Shown: in pieces, positions 23,064 through 31,434 of the stretch
Numbering within the stretch: the first letter of the stretch is position 1
Layout: every line of letters begins with the position of its first letter
NCBI RefSeq assembly: GCF_000377345.1
Contig: NZ_KB898054.1
Coordinates: 1-49,887, forward strand
Reading direction: 5' to 3'
From: Thioalkalivibrio sp. ALJ16
GTDB lineage: Bacteria > Pseudomonadota > Gammaproteobacteria > Ectothiorhodospirales > Ectothiorhodospiraceae
Length of the DNA: 49,887 bases
Notes under the pieces: model-generated
The model's database searches: none
Told to the model about the DNA's origin: nothing
Seen by the model: the letters and a program-made list of their open reading frames with translations, nothing else
Made by a program: the position numbers and the translations under genes

Positions 23064-25322
23064 TCAGGCCGTGCGACGGCGGCCCAGGCGGTGCGCGGCG
23101 ACCAGCAGTGCGGGTAGCACCAGCAGGTCGAACAGCAGGGCCGCGATCAGGCCAAAGGCCGTGAGCAGGCCAAAGGCGGCGGTGGGCTGGAAGTCGGACA
23201 GGGCCAGCAGCACGAACTGCCCCACCAGTACCAGCGTGGTGGCGGTGATCGCCCGGCCGGTGCGGCGGTAGGTGCGCGCCAGTGCCCAGGCGATCGGGCT
23301 CCCGGCCTGCCGGCGCTGGCGATAGCCATGCAGGAGGTGGATGGTGTCGTCGATCGCGATGCCGATGGCGACACTGGCGATCATCGCGGTGGCCATGTCC
23401 AGCCAGATGCCGAGCACGCCCATCAGGGCAAAGATCATCGCGACCGGGGCGAGATTCGGCACCATGCTGAACACGGCCACTGGGACCGAGCGCCACATCC
23501 ACAGCATCAGGACCATCAGCATCGCGGCCACGGTGTAGAGGCTGTGCAGTTGGCCCTGGATTAGCAGGCGTTCCTGGTCTGCAAACAGGCGCGCCATGCC
23601 CGCGAGGTCCCAGTCCATATCCGCGGGGGGCTGGGCCTGCAGGTGGGCGCGCAGGTCGTCCATCAGGGCGTTGATCTCGCCGGCGCCGTGGGCATTCAGG
23701 TTCAGCAGCAGGCGGCTGCGTTCGAAGTCGCGATCGACCACGTCGTACAGGTCCCGCCCGTCGTAGATGAACAGGTACTGGGCCACCAGGTCGCTGCTGT
23801 CGGGGATACTGCGGTAGGCCGGGTCTTCCTCGTTGAAGGCCCAGTGCATCTCGGTCACCAGGTCCGGCAGCGACAGGCTGTAGTCCACCTCGGGGCGGGC
23901 ATCCAGCCAGGCCTGTAGCCGCTGGATCGCGCGCAGGCGTTCCGGGTCCTGCAGGCTGTCCCAGTCCGGTCCGTGCAGCACCACTTCCAGTGCCATTACG
24001 CCGGACAGCGAAGCCTCCACCGCGCGTGTGGACTGGGTGATCGGATGATCGTCCTGAAAAAATGCGTACAGATCGGTCTCCACCTCGACGTGGCGGATCT
24101 GCGGCAGCGCCAGTGCGAGCAGCAGGGCGGCGCCCCCGAGTACCCAGCCCGCGCGGCGTATGGCCAGATGCGCGGCCAGACCCGTTACGCGGTCCAGCAG
24201 GCGCAGGCTGCGTTGCGGCGTCTTCCAGTCGCCCCGGTCCCAGCGCGCCATCAGCGCCGGCAGCAGCCACAGCACGATGGCCGCGGCCAGCAGCACGCCG
24301 ATGGCGCCCATCAGGCCGAAGGTGCCGATCGGGCGAATGCTGCTGACGTTCAGCGATGCCAGGCCGGCGGCGGTGGTCAGGGCCATGAACAGGGTGGGGC
24401 GGGCCACGGCGGCTAGCGCCGCCCGCACCCGTGCCTCGCCCTGGTGCCCGCGCTGTGCCGCGTGCAGCAGCGCGTTGAAGAAGTGCATCAGCATCGCGAT
24501 CGTGAGGGCGGTCAGCAGCGGCGGCAGGATGGCCGATATCAGGGTGAAGGGGCGCTCGAGCAGGATCAGCAGGGCAATCGTGGGCCCGGTGACCGCGCTG
24601 ATGGTGGCGGCGGCTACGCCCACCACCAGCCAGCGCCGGAACAGCCACCACAGCAGCAACAGGCCCACGGTCATGGTACCGGGCACCAGCAGGGCGAGGT
24701 CCTTGAGCATGGCGCGCAGCTGCGCCACATCCAGGGCGATGTGCCCGGCGACCGCGTCGAGGTCGTTTTCCAGGCCATGGGCGGCCGCGCTGCGCCGCAG
24801 CAGTTGCTCCAGTTGCAGCCGTTGCAGGCTGTTGTCCAGTGCGTAGGGGCGCACGATGAGCGCGAGGGCCTGTCCGTCGCGGCCTGCGACCAGCCCCGGT
24901 GCGAAGCGGTCTTCCAGGGTGCGCGCACGCCACTGCTCGGGGCTGCGCGCCGCCAGGTCGCCGGTATCGATCAGGGGTTCCACCGAGAATCCGTGGGTCG
25001 TGGCCCGGATGTGGTCGAGCGTCGTTACGGCGAGTACGCGTTCGACCGTCGGGTCGGCCTCGAGGTCGCGCGCAAGTGCGCCCAGGCGCTCCAGGAACTC
25101 GGGCTGGAACAGGCCGGGCCCGGCAAACAGGCCCACCAGCACCTGGTCCTGCGGGAAGTGTTCGCGCACCTCGCGATCAAACTGTACCGCCGGTGCGTCG
25201 GCCGGGAAGTACGCCTCCGGGGCGTTGTCGAAATCGACCTGCAGCAGGATCGGGCCCGGCACCAGGATCAGCAGGGCCAGCAGCACCAGCGCCAGGGTCG
25301 GATGCCGCAGCATCCAGTGCAT
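23064..25322 (-). CDS. MMPL/RND superfamily exporter
   Basis: This 752-aa inner-membrane protein has the duplicated RND layout of single-chain MMPL transporters. TM1 is at residues 8-28, with a large periplasmic loop to about 215, then five clustered membrane helices (about 220-370, with FTLISAILPPLLTALTIAMLMHFFNALLHAAQRG). A second TM lies near 397, a second periplasmic loop extends to 610, and five final helices follow with ASVAIGIAIDDTIHLLHGYRQRR, the acidic pair of the proton-relay helix. Family members move lipids or hydrophobic molecules to the periplasm or outer membrane. As last gene of the acyltransferase operon, and coupled to the barrel gene by ATGA, it is the likely exporter of the product. 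Confidence 0.92.
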   Translation of the reverse strand: MHWMLRHPTLALVLLALLILVPGPILLQVDFDNAPEAYFPADAPAVQFDREVREHFPQDQVLVGLFAGPGLFQPEFLERLGALARDLEADPTVERVLAVTTLDHIRATTHGFSVEPLIDTGDLAARSPEQWRARTLEDRFAPGLVAGRDGQALALIVRPYALDNSLQRLQLEQLLRRSAAAHGLENDLDAVAGHIALDVAQLRAMLKDLALLVPGTMTVGLLLLWWLFRRWLVVGVAAATISAVTGPTIALLILLERPFTLISAILPPLLTALTIAMLMHFFNALLHAAQRGHQGEARVRAALAAVARPTLFMALTTAAGLASLNVSSIRPIGTFGLMGAIGVLLAAAIVLWLLPALMARWDRGDWKTPQRSLRLLDRVTGLAAHLAIRRAGWVLGGAALLLALALPQIRHVEVETDLYAFFQDDHPITQSTRAVEASLSGVMALEVVLHGPDWDSLQDPERLRAIQRLQAWLDARPEVDYSLSLPDLVTEMHWAFNEEDPAYRSIPDSSDLVAQYLFIYDGRDLYDVVDRDFERSRLLLNLNAHGAGEINALMDDLRAHLQAQPPADMDWDLAGMARLFADQERLLIQGQLHSLYTVAAMLMVLMLWMWRSVPVAVFSMVPNLAPVAMIFALMGVLGIWLDMATAMIASVAIGIAIDDTIHLLHGYRQRRQAGSPIAWALARTYRRTGRAITATTLVLVGQFVLLALSDFQPTAAFGLLTAFGLIAALLFDLLVLPALLVAAHRLGRRRTA

Positions 25323-27367
25323 CAGAACTGCCCCCGCCAGCCGAGGACCAGCATGCGGTTATCCTGGTAGAAGCCGCCGACGGTGCCCTCGGCCCCGTCC
25401 AGCCAGTGGAGCCCGAGGTAGAGCTCCATCGGTTCGTTGGCGATCCAGGCCAGTTCCGGATTCAGGTAGATATCGCGCCGGTTGAGGCCCAGCGAGTAGC
25501 GCAGGCGTGCGCGCCAGCTGTGGGCGGAGAACGGTGCCTCGAACTCGCCGGTGGCGAAGTAGCTTTCGCGTGCGTCCAGCACATCGCCTGCACTGAGCAG
25601 GTGCTGGCCGGCGAGTTGCGTGGTCATGCGGAAGTCGCCATCCCCGGGGAAGCCCTCGACCCCGACCACCCAGTCGACGCCCTCCACCGTCGTCTGGCGC
25701 AGATCCGCACGCCGGGTGACCGGCACGTCGCTGAGCCACGCGGCCTCGGCGCGCCAGGTCCAGGCGCCGGTGGTAAAGGCGGTATCACCGCCCACCACCC
25801 AGGTCCGCGGGTGTACCGCCTCCAGCGCGGGGTCGTCCGGGGTGGTGCCGGCCGCCAGTGCCTGCCGCGAGGGCTCGTCAAAGCGATAGTACGGCTGCGA
25901 ATGACGGGCGCGCTGCACGGTCACGGCCAGGTCGGCGCCGCGCCCGGAGCGGCCGAGCCGGATGCCGCCGCCCCCGTCCCCGGAGACGTCGTCCTCCAGC
26001 CGCGCCTGCTGGACCACTGGCGCCAGTGCGGGGTCTGCGGGCAGTCCCAGCAGGCGGCCACGGGTACGGTCCACCGGGTGCCAGAGGCTGTCGCGGTCCG
26101 GCAGTTCCGCGGGCCGGAACAGGGGCAGGAACACGAGGTCGGCATGCCACGGGCCCTGGAACCACTCGGCGCGGATGGCCGGGTTGGCCCGGCGGCGCTC
26201 GGCGTACGGGTCGAGTCCGAAGCGGGTGAGGTCCTTGGTGCTGAGACGGTCGGTGGGCGGGATCTCGTCGACTCGCCCCCAGAGGATGCGCTGGGTACCC
26301 ACGGTCAGGCGCGCATTCTCGCCCCGGTAGCGCAGGTAGTTCTCGTCGTAGTCGGCGCGGGCGCGGGTCCGCTCGGGAAAGTCGCCGCCCTGCTGCGCCT
26401 GCAGGTCGGCGCGCACACCCAGGCGCAGCTCCCAGCGGTCTCCAAGGGGGCGTCCGGCACGGAGCAGCCCGCGGGCGTACTGCGTGGTATCCACCGGGCG
26501 GTCGGAGGCGGCGAGAATGCCGGCCTCCAGCAGCAGGTCGTCGAGGCGGACGTCCCAGGCTGTGGCGGGCGCGTCCGCGGCGTCCGGCTCCTCGTCGGGT
26601 TCGGGTCGGGCCGCGCCGAAGGTGAAGCCGCGCGCGGGGGACGGGTCTGCGTCCGCGGCATCATCGGCCTCTGTGGTTTCGGGTTCCCGGGGATCACTCG
26701 CGCCCGGCGCCGCGCGCTCCAGGGCCTGGGCATCCGGGCTATCCGGGGTGGCGGGCGGCGGGCGTGAGGCAGCGTCCGCGATAGTCGCGGCGCCGCGGGC
26801 GAGTTCCGGCGGCACCCGCAGCACGCTGCCGGCCCGCAGCCGGTCGATGCTGCCATCGAAGGCATTCGGGTTGTGTTCGTACAGGGCCTGTGCCATCTGC
26901 CGTACCGGCATGTCCTCGTCCGGGCGCAGTCGGGTGGCAATGCTCCACAGGGTCTCGTCGCTGCGTACGCGGTGCGCGCCCTGCTCGGCCGGCAGCGGTT
27001 CCGCCGCCTGCACGCGGGCGCGGGCCGCATCGGCAACGTGCTGCTGCAGGCGGTCGGCCGGGGGTAGTGTCAGTGTGGCTCCGGCGCGCAGCCGTTCCAG
27101 CGCGCCGTCGAAGGCGTGCGGATTGTGTTCATAGAGGGCGAGCATCATCTGCTGCACGCTGACGTCGGTGCTCGGGCGCAGGCGCTCGGCGATGCTCCAG
27201 AGGGTGTCCTGGCTGCGTACCGTGTAGGTGGTCGTGTCGCTGGCCGTGACCAGAGCGGGCACTGCCGGGGTTACGGCCAGGGCAACGGCCAGGGCGATCG
27301 CGACACCTGAGGGGCGCCACCGCGCAGGCAGCCGCGGGCCGGGGCTACGGGCGATAGGGGCGCGCAC
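25322..27367 (-). CDS. FimV-type LysM repeats fused to an outer-membrane beta-barrel (DUF1302-like)
   Basis: This 681-aa exported protein has a signal segment (residues 17-42) and two near-identical FimV/HubP-style LysM modules: YTVRSQDTLWSIAERLRPSTDVSVQQMMLALYEHNPHAF (from about 48) and HRVRSDETLWSIATRLRPDEDMPVRQMAQALYEHNPNAF (from about 132). An acidic Pro/Asp-rich linker (about 195-265) leads to a beta-strand-rich C-terminal region of about 400 residues ending in Phe (GWRGQF), as outer-membrane barrels do. Segments such as YLRYRGENARLTVGTQRILWG recall the DUF1302 proteins often paired with LolA-like and RND genes. LysM modules probably bind peptidoglycan. The start is a GTG overlapping the LolA-like gene by 23 bp. 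This architecture is unusual. Confidence 0.87.
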   Translation of the reverse strand: MRAPIARSPGPRLPARWRPSGVAIALAVALAVTPAVPALVTASDTTTYTVRSQDTLWSIAERLRPSTDVSVQQMMLALYEHNPHAFDGALERLRAGATLTLPPADRLQQHVADAARARVQAAEPLPAEQGAHRVRSDETLWSIATRLRPDEDMPVRQMAQALYEHNPNAFDGSIDRLRAGSVLRVPPELARGAATIADAASRPPPATPDSPDAQALERAAPGASDPREPETTEADDAADADPSPARGFTFGAARPEPDEEPDAADAPATAWDVRLDDLLLEAGILAASDRPVDTTQYARGLLRAGRPLGDRWELRLGVRADLQAQQGGDFPERTRARADYDENYLRYRGENARLTVGTQRILWGRVDEIPPTDRLSTKDLTRFGLDPYAERRRANPAIRAEWFQGPWHADLVFLPLFRPAELPDRDSLWHPVDRTRGRLLGLPADPALAPVVQQARLEDDVSGDGGGGIRLGRSGRGADLAVTVQRARHSQPYYRFDEPSRQALAAGTTPDDPALEAVHPRTWVVGGDTAFTTGAWTWRAEAAWLSDVPVTRRADLRQTTVEGVDWVVGVEGFPGDGDFRMTTQLAGQHLLSAGDVLDARESYFATGEFEAPFSAHSWRARLRYSLGLNRRDIYLNPELAWIANEPMELYLGLHWLDGAEGTVGGFYQDNRMLVLGWRGQF

Positions 27368-28157
27368 GTTCCGGGTCCGCCAGTCCGCGGGTGGTGAACA
27401 GGTCGCGCGGCAGGTCGGTGTCGTAGACGATGTCTTCGACTTCCAGCACGGTCACGCGGCCGCTGCCGAGGTCGGTCATGGTGCTGCGCATTACGGTCCA
27501 GTAGCCCTGCACCTCCAGGATCTCCTGGACTTCCACGCGCTTGGCGGGTTCGTCGCCCCCCTCATACAGGTCGATGCGCAGCGGGATCAGGGTCTCCTCG
27601 TGCACCCAGCTCAGGCGCTTGCTGTACACCGAATTGCCGGGGTCCACGGGCGTGCTCTCGAGGAGCGTGACCTCGACCCCTTCGAAGGTCTCGGTCCCCA
27701 GGATCCGATGGTGATCCTTGTGCGGTTCGCGGTCTTCGAGGTCCTCGAAGTAGAGTTCCGACTGCACGAAGCTCCCGCCCCGGTTCTCGCTGCTGATGCG
27801 GCGCTCGCGCTGGGCGGCGGGCAGGTAGAGCCACTGGTCGACATCGCCCCCCGGATGGTTGTGCACCAGGATCGCGGTATCGGCGATGTTGCGTGGCGAG
27901 GTAAAGCGGATCAGGTTCCAGCTCTCGCCCGGTTCGTCACCGTCAAGGCGGTATTCGTAGCTTTCGCGGACGCGTTCGCGTCGCCCCGCCCCGGTCAGGG
28001 TCATGATGCCGCGCGTGACCGAGTCACGGCCGTCGGGCCGCTGGTGGATGGCCTCGGCCAGCGCGCGACCATCGGTTTCCGCCGCCGCATCGGCCTGGGC
28101 GCTGGATGCGAAACCCGCAAGGGCGCCCGCCAGGGCCAGGAGGATCAGGATCTTCAT
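27345..28157 (-). CDS. Outer membrane lipoprotein-sorting protein, LolA-like
   Basis: This 270-aa periplasmic protein has a signal peptide (MKILILLALAGALAGFASSAQA). Its body is typical of the LolA_like proteins of RND operons: TGAGRRERVRESYEYRLDGDEPGESWNLIRFTSPRNIADTAILVH, QWLYLPAAQRERRISSENRGGSFVQSELYFEDLED, and YSKRLSWVHEETLIPLRIDLYE. Such proteins have a half-barrel hydrophobic cavity and are thought to carry a lipid between an inner-membrane RND protein and the outer membrane. Start and stop overlap neighbours (ATGA with thiF; 23 bp with the barrel gene). Substrate unknown; the gene order suggests an acylated product. Confidence 0.9.
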   Translation of the reverse strand: MKILILLALAGALAGFASSAQADAAAETDGRALAEAIHQRPDGRDSVTRGIMTLTGAGRRERVRESYEYRLDGDEPGESWNLIRFTSPRNIADTAILVHNHPGGDVDQWLYLPAAQRERRISSENRGGSFVQSELYFEDLEDREPHKDHHRILGTETFEGVEVTLLESTPVDPGNSVYSKRLSWVHEETLIPLRIDLYEGGDEPAKRVEVQEILEVQGYWTVMRSTMTDLGSGRVTVLEVEDIVYDTDLPRDLFTTRGLADPERARPYRP

Positions 28158-29068
28158 CAGTCGGTTCTCTTGTTCGCGGAGGCCGGACGCGGGCGCTGGT
28201 CGCCCAGCCGTGCCAGTCGCCGCCGCGCCACCGCCAGTACCAGGCGCTGCAGCGGGTTGCGGTTGCCACCCGGGCGCCAGGTGCGAGCCAGGCGTTGCCG
28301 GTAGGCATCATAGTGAACCCCCCGGGGGGCCCAGGTCACGCGCCCGCGTTCGAGCAGGATGCGGAGGGCCTCGGTGCCGGCCACGCCGGCGCACAGGTCG
28401 CAGGCCATCGGGGTCGAGGGACCGCGCTGCGCCGCGAGGTCGACCGTGTCCGGATCGGCCAGATAGCCCATCTGCAGCATCGCCGGGGCCAGGCCCACCA
28501 TGAATCGCAGTGCCAGATCCTCGTCGTCGAGCCCGTCGCGCAGGTCAAAGTACTGGTCGAAGGACATGCCCGCCGGGTCGAAGTTGAGCAGTGCCGCCCC
28601 CATGCCCAGGGGCGCAACGGTGACGGCCGGGATGCCGCGTTCGGCGCAGGCGGCGAAGACCCGGCGGCGCATGTCGAAGGCAAAGAAGTCGAGGCCGTCG
28701 ACGTAGAGATCCACGTCGGCGAGAAAGGCATCGAGATTGTCGGAGGTCACCCCCTGCGCGAACGCGGTGATGTCGAGTTCCGGGTTGATGTCCCGGGCCA
28801 TCGCTTCCATCACCTCGACCTTGGAGCGGTCCAGGCGGGACTGCGTGGCGCCGACCTGGCGGTTCATGTTGGCCAGCTCGAAGATGTCCGGGTCGGCGAT
28901 ATTGAAACGGCCGATCCCCAGGCGCACCAGGGTCAGGAGGTGGGCGCCTCCCACGCCGCCGAGCCCGGCGATGGCGACACGGGCCGTGCGCAGCCGCTGC
29001 AATTCCGCTGTGGTTACCCAGCCGACCGTGCGTGCGAATGCCGTCTGGTAGTCGAATGCGGAGCTCAA
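28157..29068 (-). CDS. ThiF/MoeB/HesA-family adenylyltransferase (E1-like)
   Basis: This 303-aa protein has the E1-like fold: an N-terminal helix (FDYQTAFARTVGWVTTAELQRLRTARVAI), nucleotide-binding AGLGGVGGAHLLTLVRLGIGRFNIADPDIFELANMNRQVGA with the R-finger and DxxxxxNxNRQ, QGVTSDNLDAFLADVDLYVDGLDFF, and ACDLCAGVAGTEALRILL. Only one Cys pair (CDLC) is seen, not a full Zn four-Cys set. ThiF enzymes adenylate a C-terminal carboxylate on a carrier or peptide. No ubiquitin-like partner is encoded in this operon, so an acyl-amino-acid or small peptide is a possible substrate (inference). The start is a TTG sharing bases with the upstream stop (TTGA). Confidence 0.88.
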   Translation of the reverse strand: MSSAFDYQTAFARTVGWVTTAELQRLRTARVAIAGLGGVGGAHLLTLVRLGIGRFNIADPDIFELANMNRQVGATQSRLDRSKVEVMEAMARDINPELDITAFAQGVTSDNLDAFLADVDLYVDGLDFFAFDMRRRVFAACAERGIPAVTVAPLGMGAALLNFDPAGMSFDQYFDLRDGLDDEDLALRFMVGLAPAMLQMGYLADPDTVDLAAQRGPSTPMACDLCAGVAGTEALRILLERGRVTWAPRGVHYDAYRQRLARTWRPGGNRNPLQRLVLAVARRRLARLGDQRPRPASANKRTD

Positions 29069-29940
29069 TTGTGCAACCCGTGGTGCCCGCGGTCGGGTAT
29101 GGCCGCCCAGCCGGGCGGGGCCTGAATGATGCGCGCGCCCGGCGCAACAGAGGGCCGCCGCTGCGGGTGTGCGGCGGGACCGGGGCGGATGCCGGGCAGA
29201 CGTGGCAGGGAGTGCAGCAGGGTCGTCTCCACGTATCGGCTGAGCTCGCTGAGCGCGCTCGAATTGCGGATGCTCTCGTGGGCCTTTCCGGAGTCGATGT
29301 AGAACGCGGCGCGCTTGCCATGGTAGTTCACGACTTCTCCGATCTGGGTGAACTCCAGACCGGTGTGGCGCAGGATGCGTGCAAGGGCGGGTTCCATCAT
29401 CGCGTAGGCGTGCTGCTTGCGGTAGTGCACGCAGACCAGGGTCGCGGCCACGAACAGGCTGACCGCCAGGATCGGGAACACGCGGATCTGGTCGGGCGAG
29501 AACTTCAGGGCTTCGACATCGCCGATCGGGGTGGCGGCCTCGCCGTTGCGGCGGCGGAACATGCTGTGCACGGCCAGGCGCGATACCTCGCAGATGCTGT
29601 CGCGATCGAGGCGGTCGGGGTGCCATTCGCCGTCGAACAGGCTCTCGCCGCAGTGACGCTCCATCGGCAGTTGCGCGATCGGGTCCTGGGACTCGACATG
29701 GACGACACGCACGCACCCGGCGGCCATGCTGCTGGGTCGGTGTTCCAGAAGGCAGTGCCAGGCCTGGGTGTCGTACTCGTCGGCCTCCCGGTGGCCAGGG
29801 CAGTCTTCCTCGCGCTCGAATCCGAACTCCTTGCAGTACACCTGGTAGCGAAGATGCTGGATATCCTCGAGATCGCCTCCAGCGCGCTTGGACAGCCGGA
29901 AGTACTGCTTGAAGGCGTTGACCACAGAACCACTTTCCAT
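29065..29940 (-). CDS. PEP-CTERM/exosortase system-associated acyltransferase 2 (N-acyl amino acid synthase-like)
   Basis: This 291-aa GNAT-related protein of the autoinducer-synthase-like group is tied to exosortase loci (TIGR03694 type). Family features are YFRLSKRAGGDLEDIQHLRYQVYCKEFGFE, the acidic EYDTQAWHCLLEHR, AAGCVRVVHVES, and CEVSRLAVHSMFRRR. The longer C-terminal part carries a hydrophobic stretch (FPILAVSLFVAATLVCVHYR) and LARILRHTGLEFTQIGEVVNYHGKRAAFYID. Some relatives make long-chain N-acyl amino acids from acyl-ACP. ATG 29940 has a good AGGAGG site. It follows acyltransferase 1 by 2 bp and is coupled to thiF. Two paralogs side by side suggest two acylations or two products. Confidence 0.9.
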   Translation of the reverse strand: MESGSVVNAFKQYFRLSKRAGGDLEDIQHLRYQVYCKEFGFEREEDCPGHREADEYDTQAWHCLLEHRPSSMAAGCVRVVHVESQDPIAQLPMERHCGESLFDGEWHPDRLDRDSICEVSRLAVHSMFRRRNGEAATPIGDVEALKFSPDQIRVFPILAVSLFVAATLVCVHYRKQHAYAMMEPALARILRHTGLEFTQIGEVVNYHGKRAAFYIDSGKAHESIRNSSALSELSRYVETTLLHSLPRLPGIRPGPAAHPQRRPSVAPGARIIQAPPGWAAIPDRGHHGLHN

Positions 29941-29942
29941 GC

Positions 29943-30659
29943 CTAGTGTCCTCCTGCCGCAAGCGCCGCCATGTCCAGGGGCGCATCCTCGGGGCGCGCG
30001 GGCTGCCTGGGGTGGGGGGCGTGTCCCGGCGCGGGGCCCTCCCATGCAGTGTAGTGGGGAATATCCGGGTGCGTCGGGAGCTGCAGGCGCTGGCGCCAGG
30101 CGCGTAGCGCCTCGCCCGCCGCGCGGGTGTGCGCGAGGCAGGGGATGCGGGTCCCGCGATGCCGGTGCGGGGCGCCACAGACCTCGATCGGCAGACCGTG
30201 GCGCTGCAGCAGCCGCGTCAGGGCCGGGCGTACCAGGAAGAAGATGCGCGCGTAGCCATGGCGCCGGGCATAGTCCTGCGCCGCCTGGCACAGATGGTAG
30301 AGGACCTCGGGCGAGGCCTCGCGCACGATCAGGCGCGACACCTCCAGTGCGGGCACATGCGTGGCGGCAGCCACGTCGGGGAACAGGCGGCAGTGCGCGG
30401 TCGTGGGCAAGGGCCGCTTCCCCGGCAGGATCAGCCGCATGGTGCCGACCCAGCATGCCTCGGACGGGTGCCCCTCGCGGTGGATCAGGAAGTGCTCGGC
30501 GTGGTCGTCGTAGGCGTCACTTTCGATACCTTCCGGATGTTGCGAGGCCGGCTCGAACCCGGTCTCGCGGCAGTAGACCTCGTAGCGTAGCCGGAAATGT
30601 ATATGCCGTGCGGCCTCCGAGCGGGCCAGGTAGGTGCGGAACCGGCTGGGTCTAGACAC
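29943..30659 (-). CDS. PEP-CTERM/exosortase system-associated acyltransferase 1 (N-acyl amino acid synthase-like)
   Basis: This 238-aa paralog of the next gene has the same N-terminal blocks: HIHFRLRYEVYCRETGFEPASQHPEGIESDAYDDHAEHFLIHRE, CWVGTMRLILPGKRPLPTTAHC and ALEVSRLIVREASPE. The C-terminal RHGYARIFFLVRPALTRLLQRHGLPIEVCG corresponds to the LxRHG segment of the family. About 50 Pro/His/Arg-rich residues at the end are unlike catalytic domain. The start is a GTG at 30659, with GGGGG about 11 bp upstream. That GTG is overlapped by the stop of a small upstream ORF, so translation may depend on it. Activity on an acyl thioester is inferred from the family; the acceptor is unknown. Confidence 0.9.
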   Translation of the reverse strand: MSRPSRFRTYLARSEAARHIHFRLRYEVYCRETGFEPASQHPEGIESDAYDDHAEHFLIHREGHPSEACWVGTMRLILPGKRPLPTTAHCRLFPDVAAATHVPALEVSRLIVREASPEVLYHLCQAAQDYARRHGYARIFFLVRPALTRLLQRHGLPIEVCGAPHRHRGTRIPCLAHTRAAGEALRAWRQRLQLPTHPDIPHYTAWEGPAPGHAPHPRQPARPEDAPLDMAALAAGGH

Positions 30660-30753
30660 GTGTCGATCGACCCCCTGCAGCGGGCGGGACCCGCGAGCCT
30701 GGTGATCCGGGCTTGCCGGCCATCGTGGCCAGACTGGCCATGCAGTGATTCAT
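30652..30753 (-). CDS. Possible 33-codon leader ORF upstream of acyltransferase 1
   Basis: An ATG at 30753 lies 8 bp after AAAGGT and opens a 33-aa frame (begins MNHCMASLATMAGKPGSPGS). Its TAG (30654-30652) falls inside the second and third codons of acyltransferase 1, so a ribosome finishing here could restart on the GTG at 30659. The peptide has no recognisable domain. It fills the otherwise unexplained gap between the PilZ stop and the acyltransferase. Existence is uncertain. Confidence 0.3.
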   Translation of the reverse strand: MNHCMASLATMAGKPGSPGSRVPPAAGGRSTRV

Positions 30754-30794
30754 GCTGCTGTACCTTTCAGGTTGAGAGTGACGGGCCGTCCGCT

Positions 30795-31370
30795 TCAGGC
30801 GGCGGCCTCCTGGAATTCCAGACCGACCCCGCGCGGGCCGGAAAACACGACAATCCCGTCGCGTACACGGCCATCCGGCACTACAACCCGGATCGTCGTG
30901 CCCGGCGGTAGCCGCGGCTGGTAGCGCAGTGGCATCACGCGTGCGCCAAAACGCGAGATATCTACCAGCCGACAGCGAGCCGGTCGTCCCTGAATCCACA
31001 TCTCGGTCAGCAGATTGACCATCTCGCGCGGCCAGCGCCGACGCTCCATCCGCGCGGGTGGAGCGTCGGTATCGGCGTCCTGTTCCACGCCGAACTGCCA
31101 TGCGAGGGCGCCGCCCCAGTGCCGCTCCTCCGCCGAGCCGGCATAGATGCGGGCCTGCGCCGGGTGGGTCACCGGGGGCGCGCCCAGCCGGTCGATCAGC
31201 GCGGCCACGAAGCTGGCGGAGACCTGTTCATACTCCTCGGTGGTCTCGAGGTCCTGGTACAGCTGGCCATGGATCTCGTCGAGAATGCGCAGGCGCTGGT
31301 CCCAGTTCTCGTCCGCGATCACCGGGAACCAGAAGTCCGCGAGCTCCAGTGCCAACTTTTCGTGACTCAT
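30795..31370 (-). CDS. PilZ-domain protein (probable c-di-GMP receptor)
   Basis: In this 191-aa protein the first 110 residues form a helical domain of unknown type (LADFWFPVIADENWDQRLRILDEIHGQLYQDLETTEEY). The C-terminal PilZ domain has both ligand motifs: RxxxR in ERRRWPREMVNLL and (D/N)xSxxG in CRLVDISRFGARVMPL, then PGTTIRVVVPDG and GVGLEFQEA. It should bind cyclic di-GMP and could adjust polymer or acyl-product output. ATG 31370 has AGGATCGCTG in front; the open frame further upstream is not conserved-looking. It is first in the operon and lies downstream of a sigma-54 promoter. Confidence 0.88.
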   Translation of the reverse strand: MSHEKLALELADFWFPVIADENWDQRLRILDEIHGQLYQDLETTEEYEQVSASFVAALIDRLGAPPVTHPAQARIYAGSAEERHWGGALAWQFGVEQDADTDAPPARMERRRWPREMVNLLTEMWIQGRPARCRLVDISRFGARVMPLRYQPRLPPGTTIRVVVPDGRVRDGIVVFSGPRGVGLEFQEAAA

Positions 31371-31434
31371 CAGCGATCCTTGATGGCCGGTGCGGGGGCC
31401 GCTGCAAGCTTGAGACTCTACCCGGGGGTGAACA

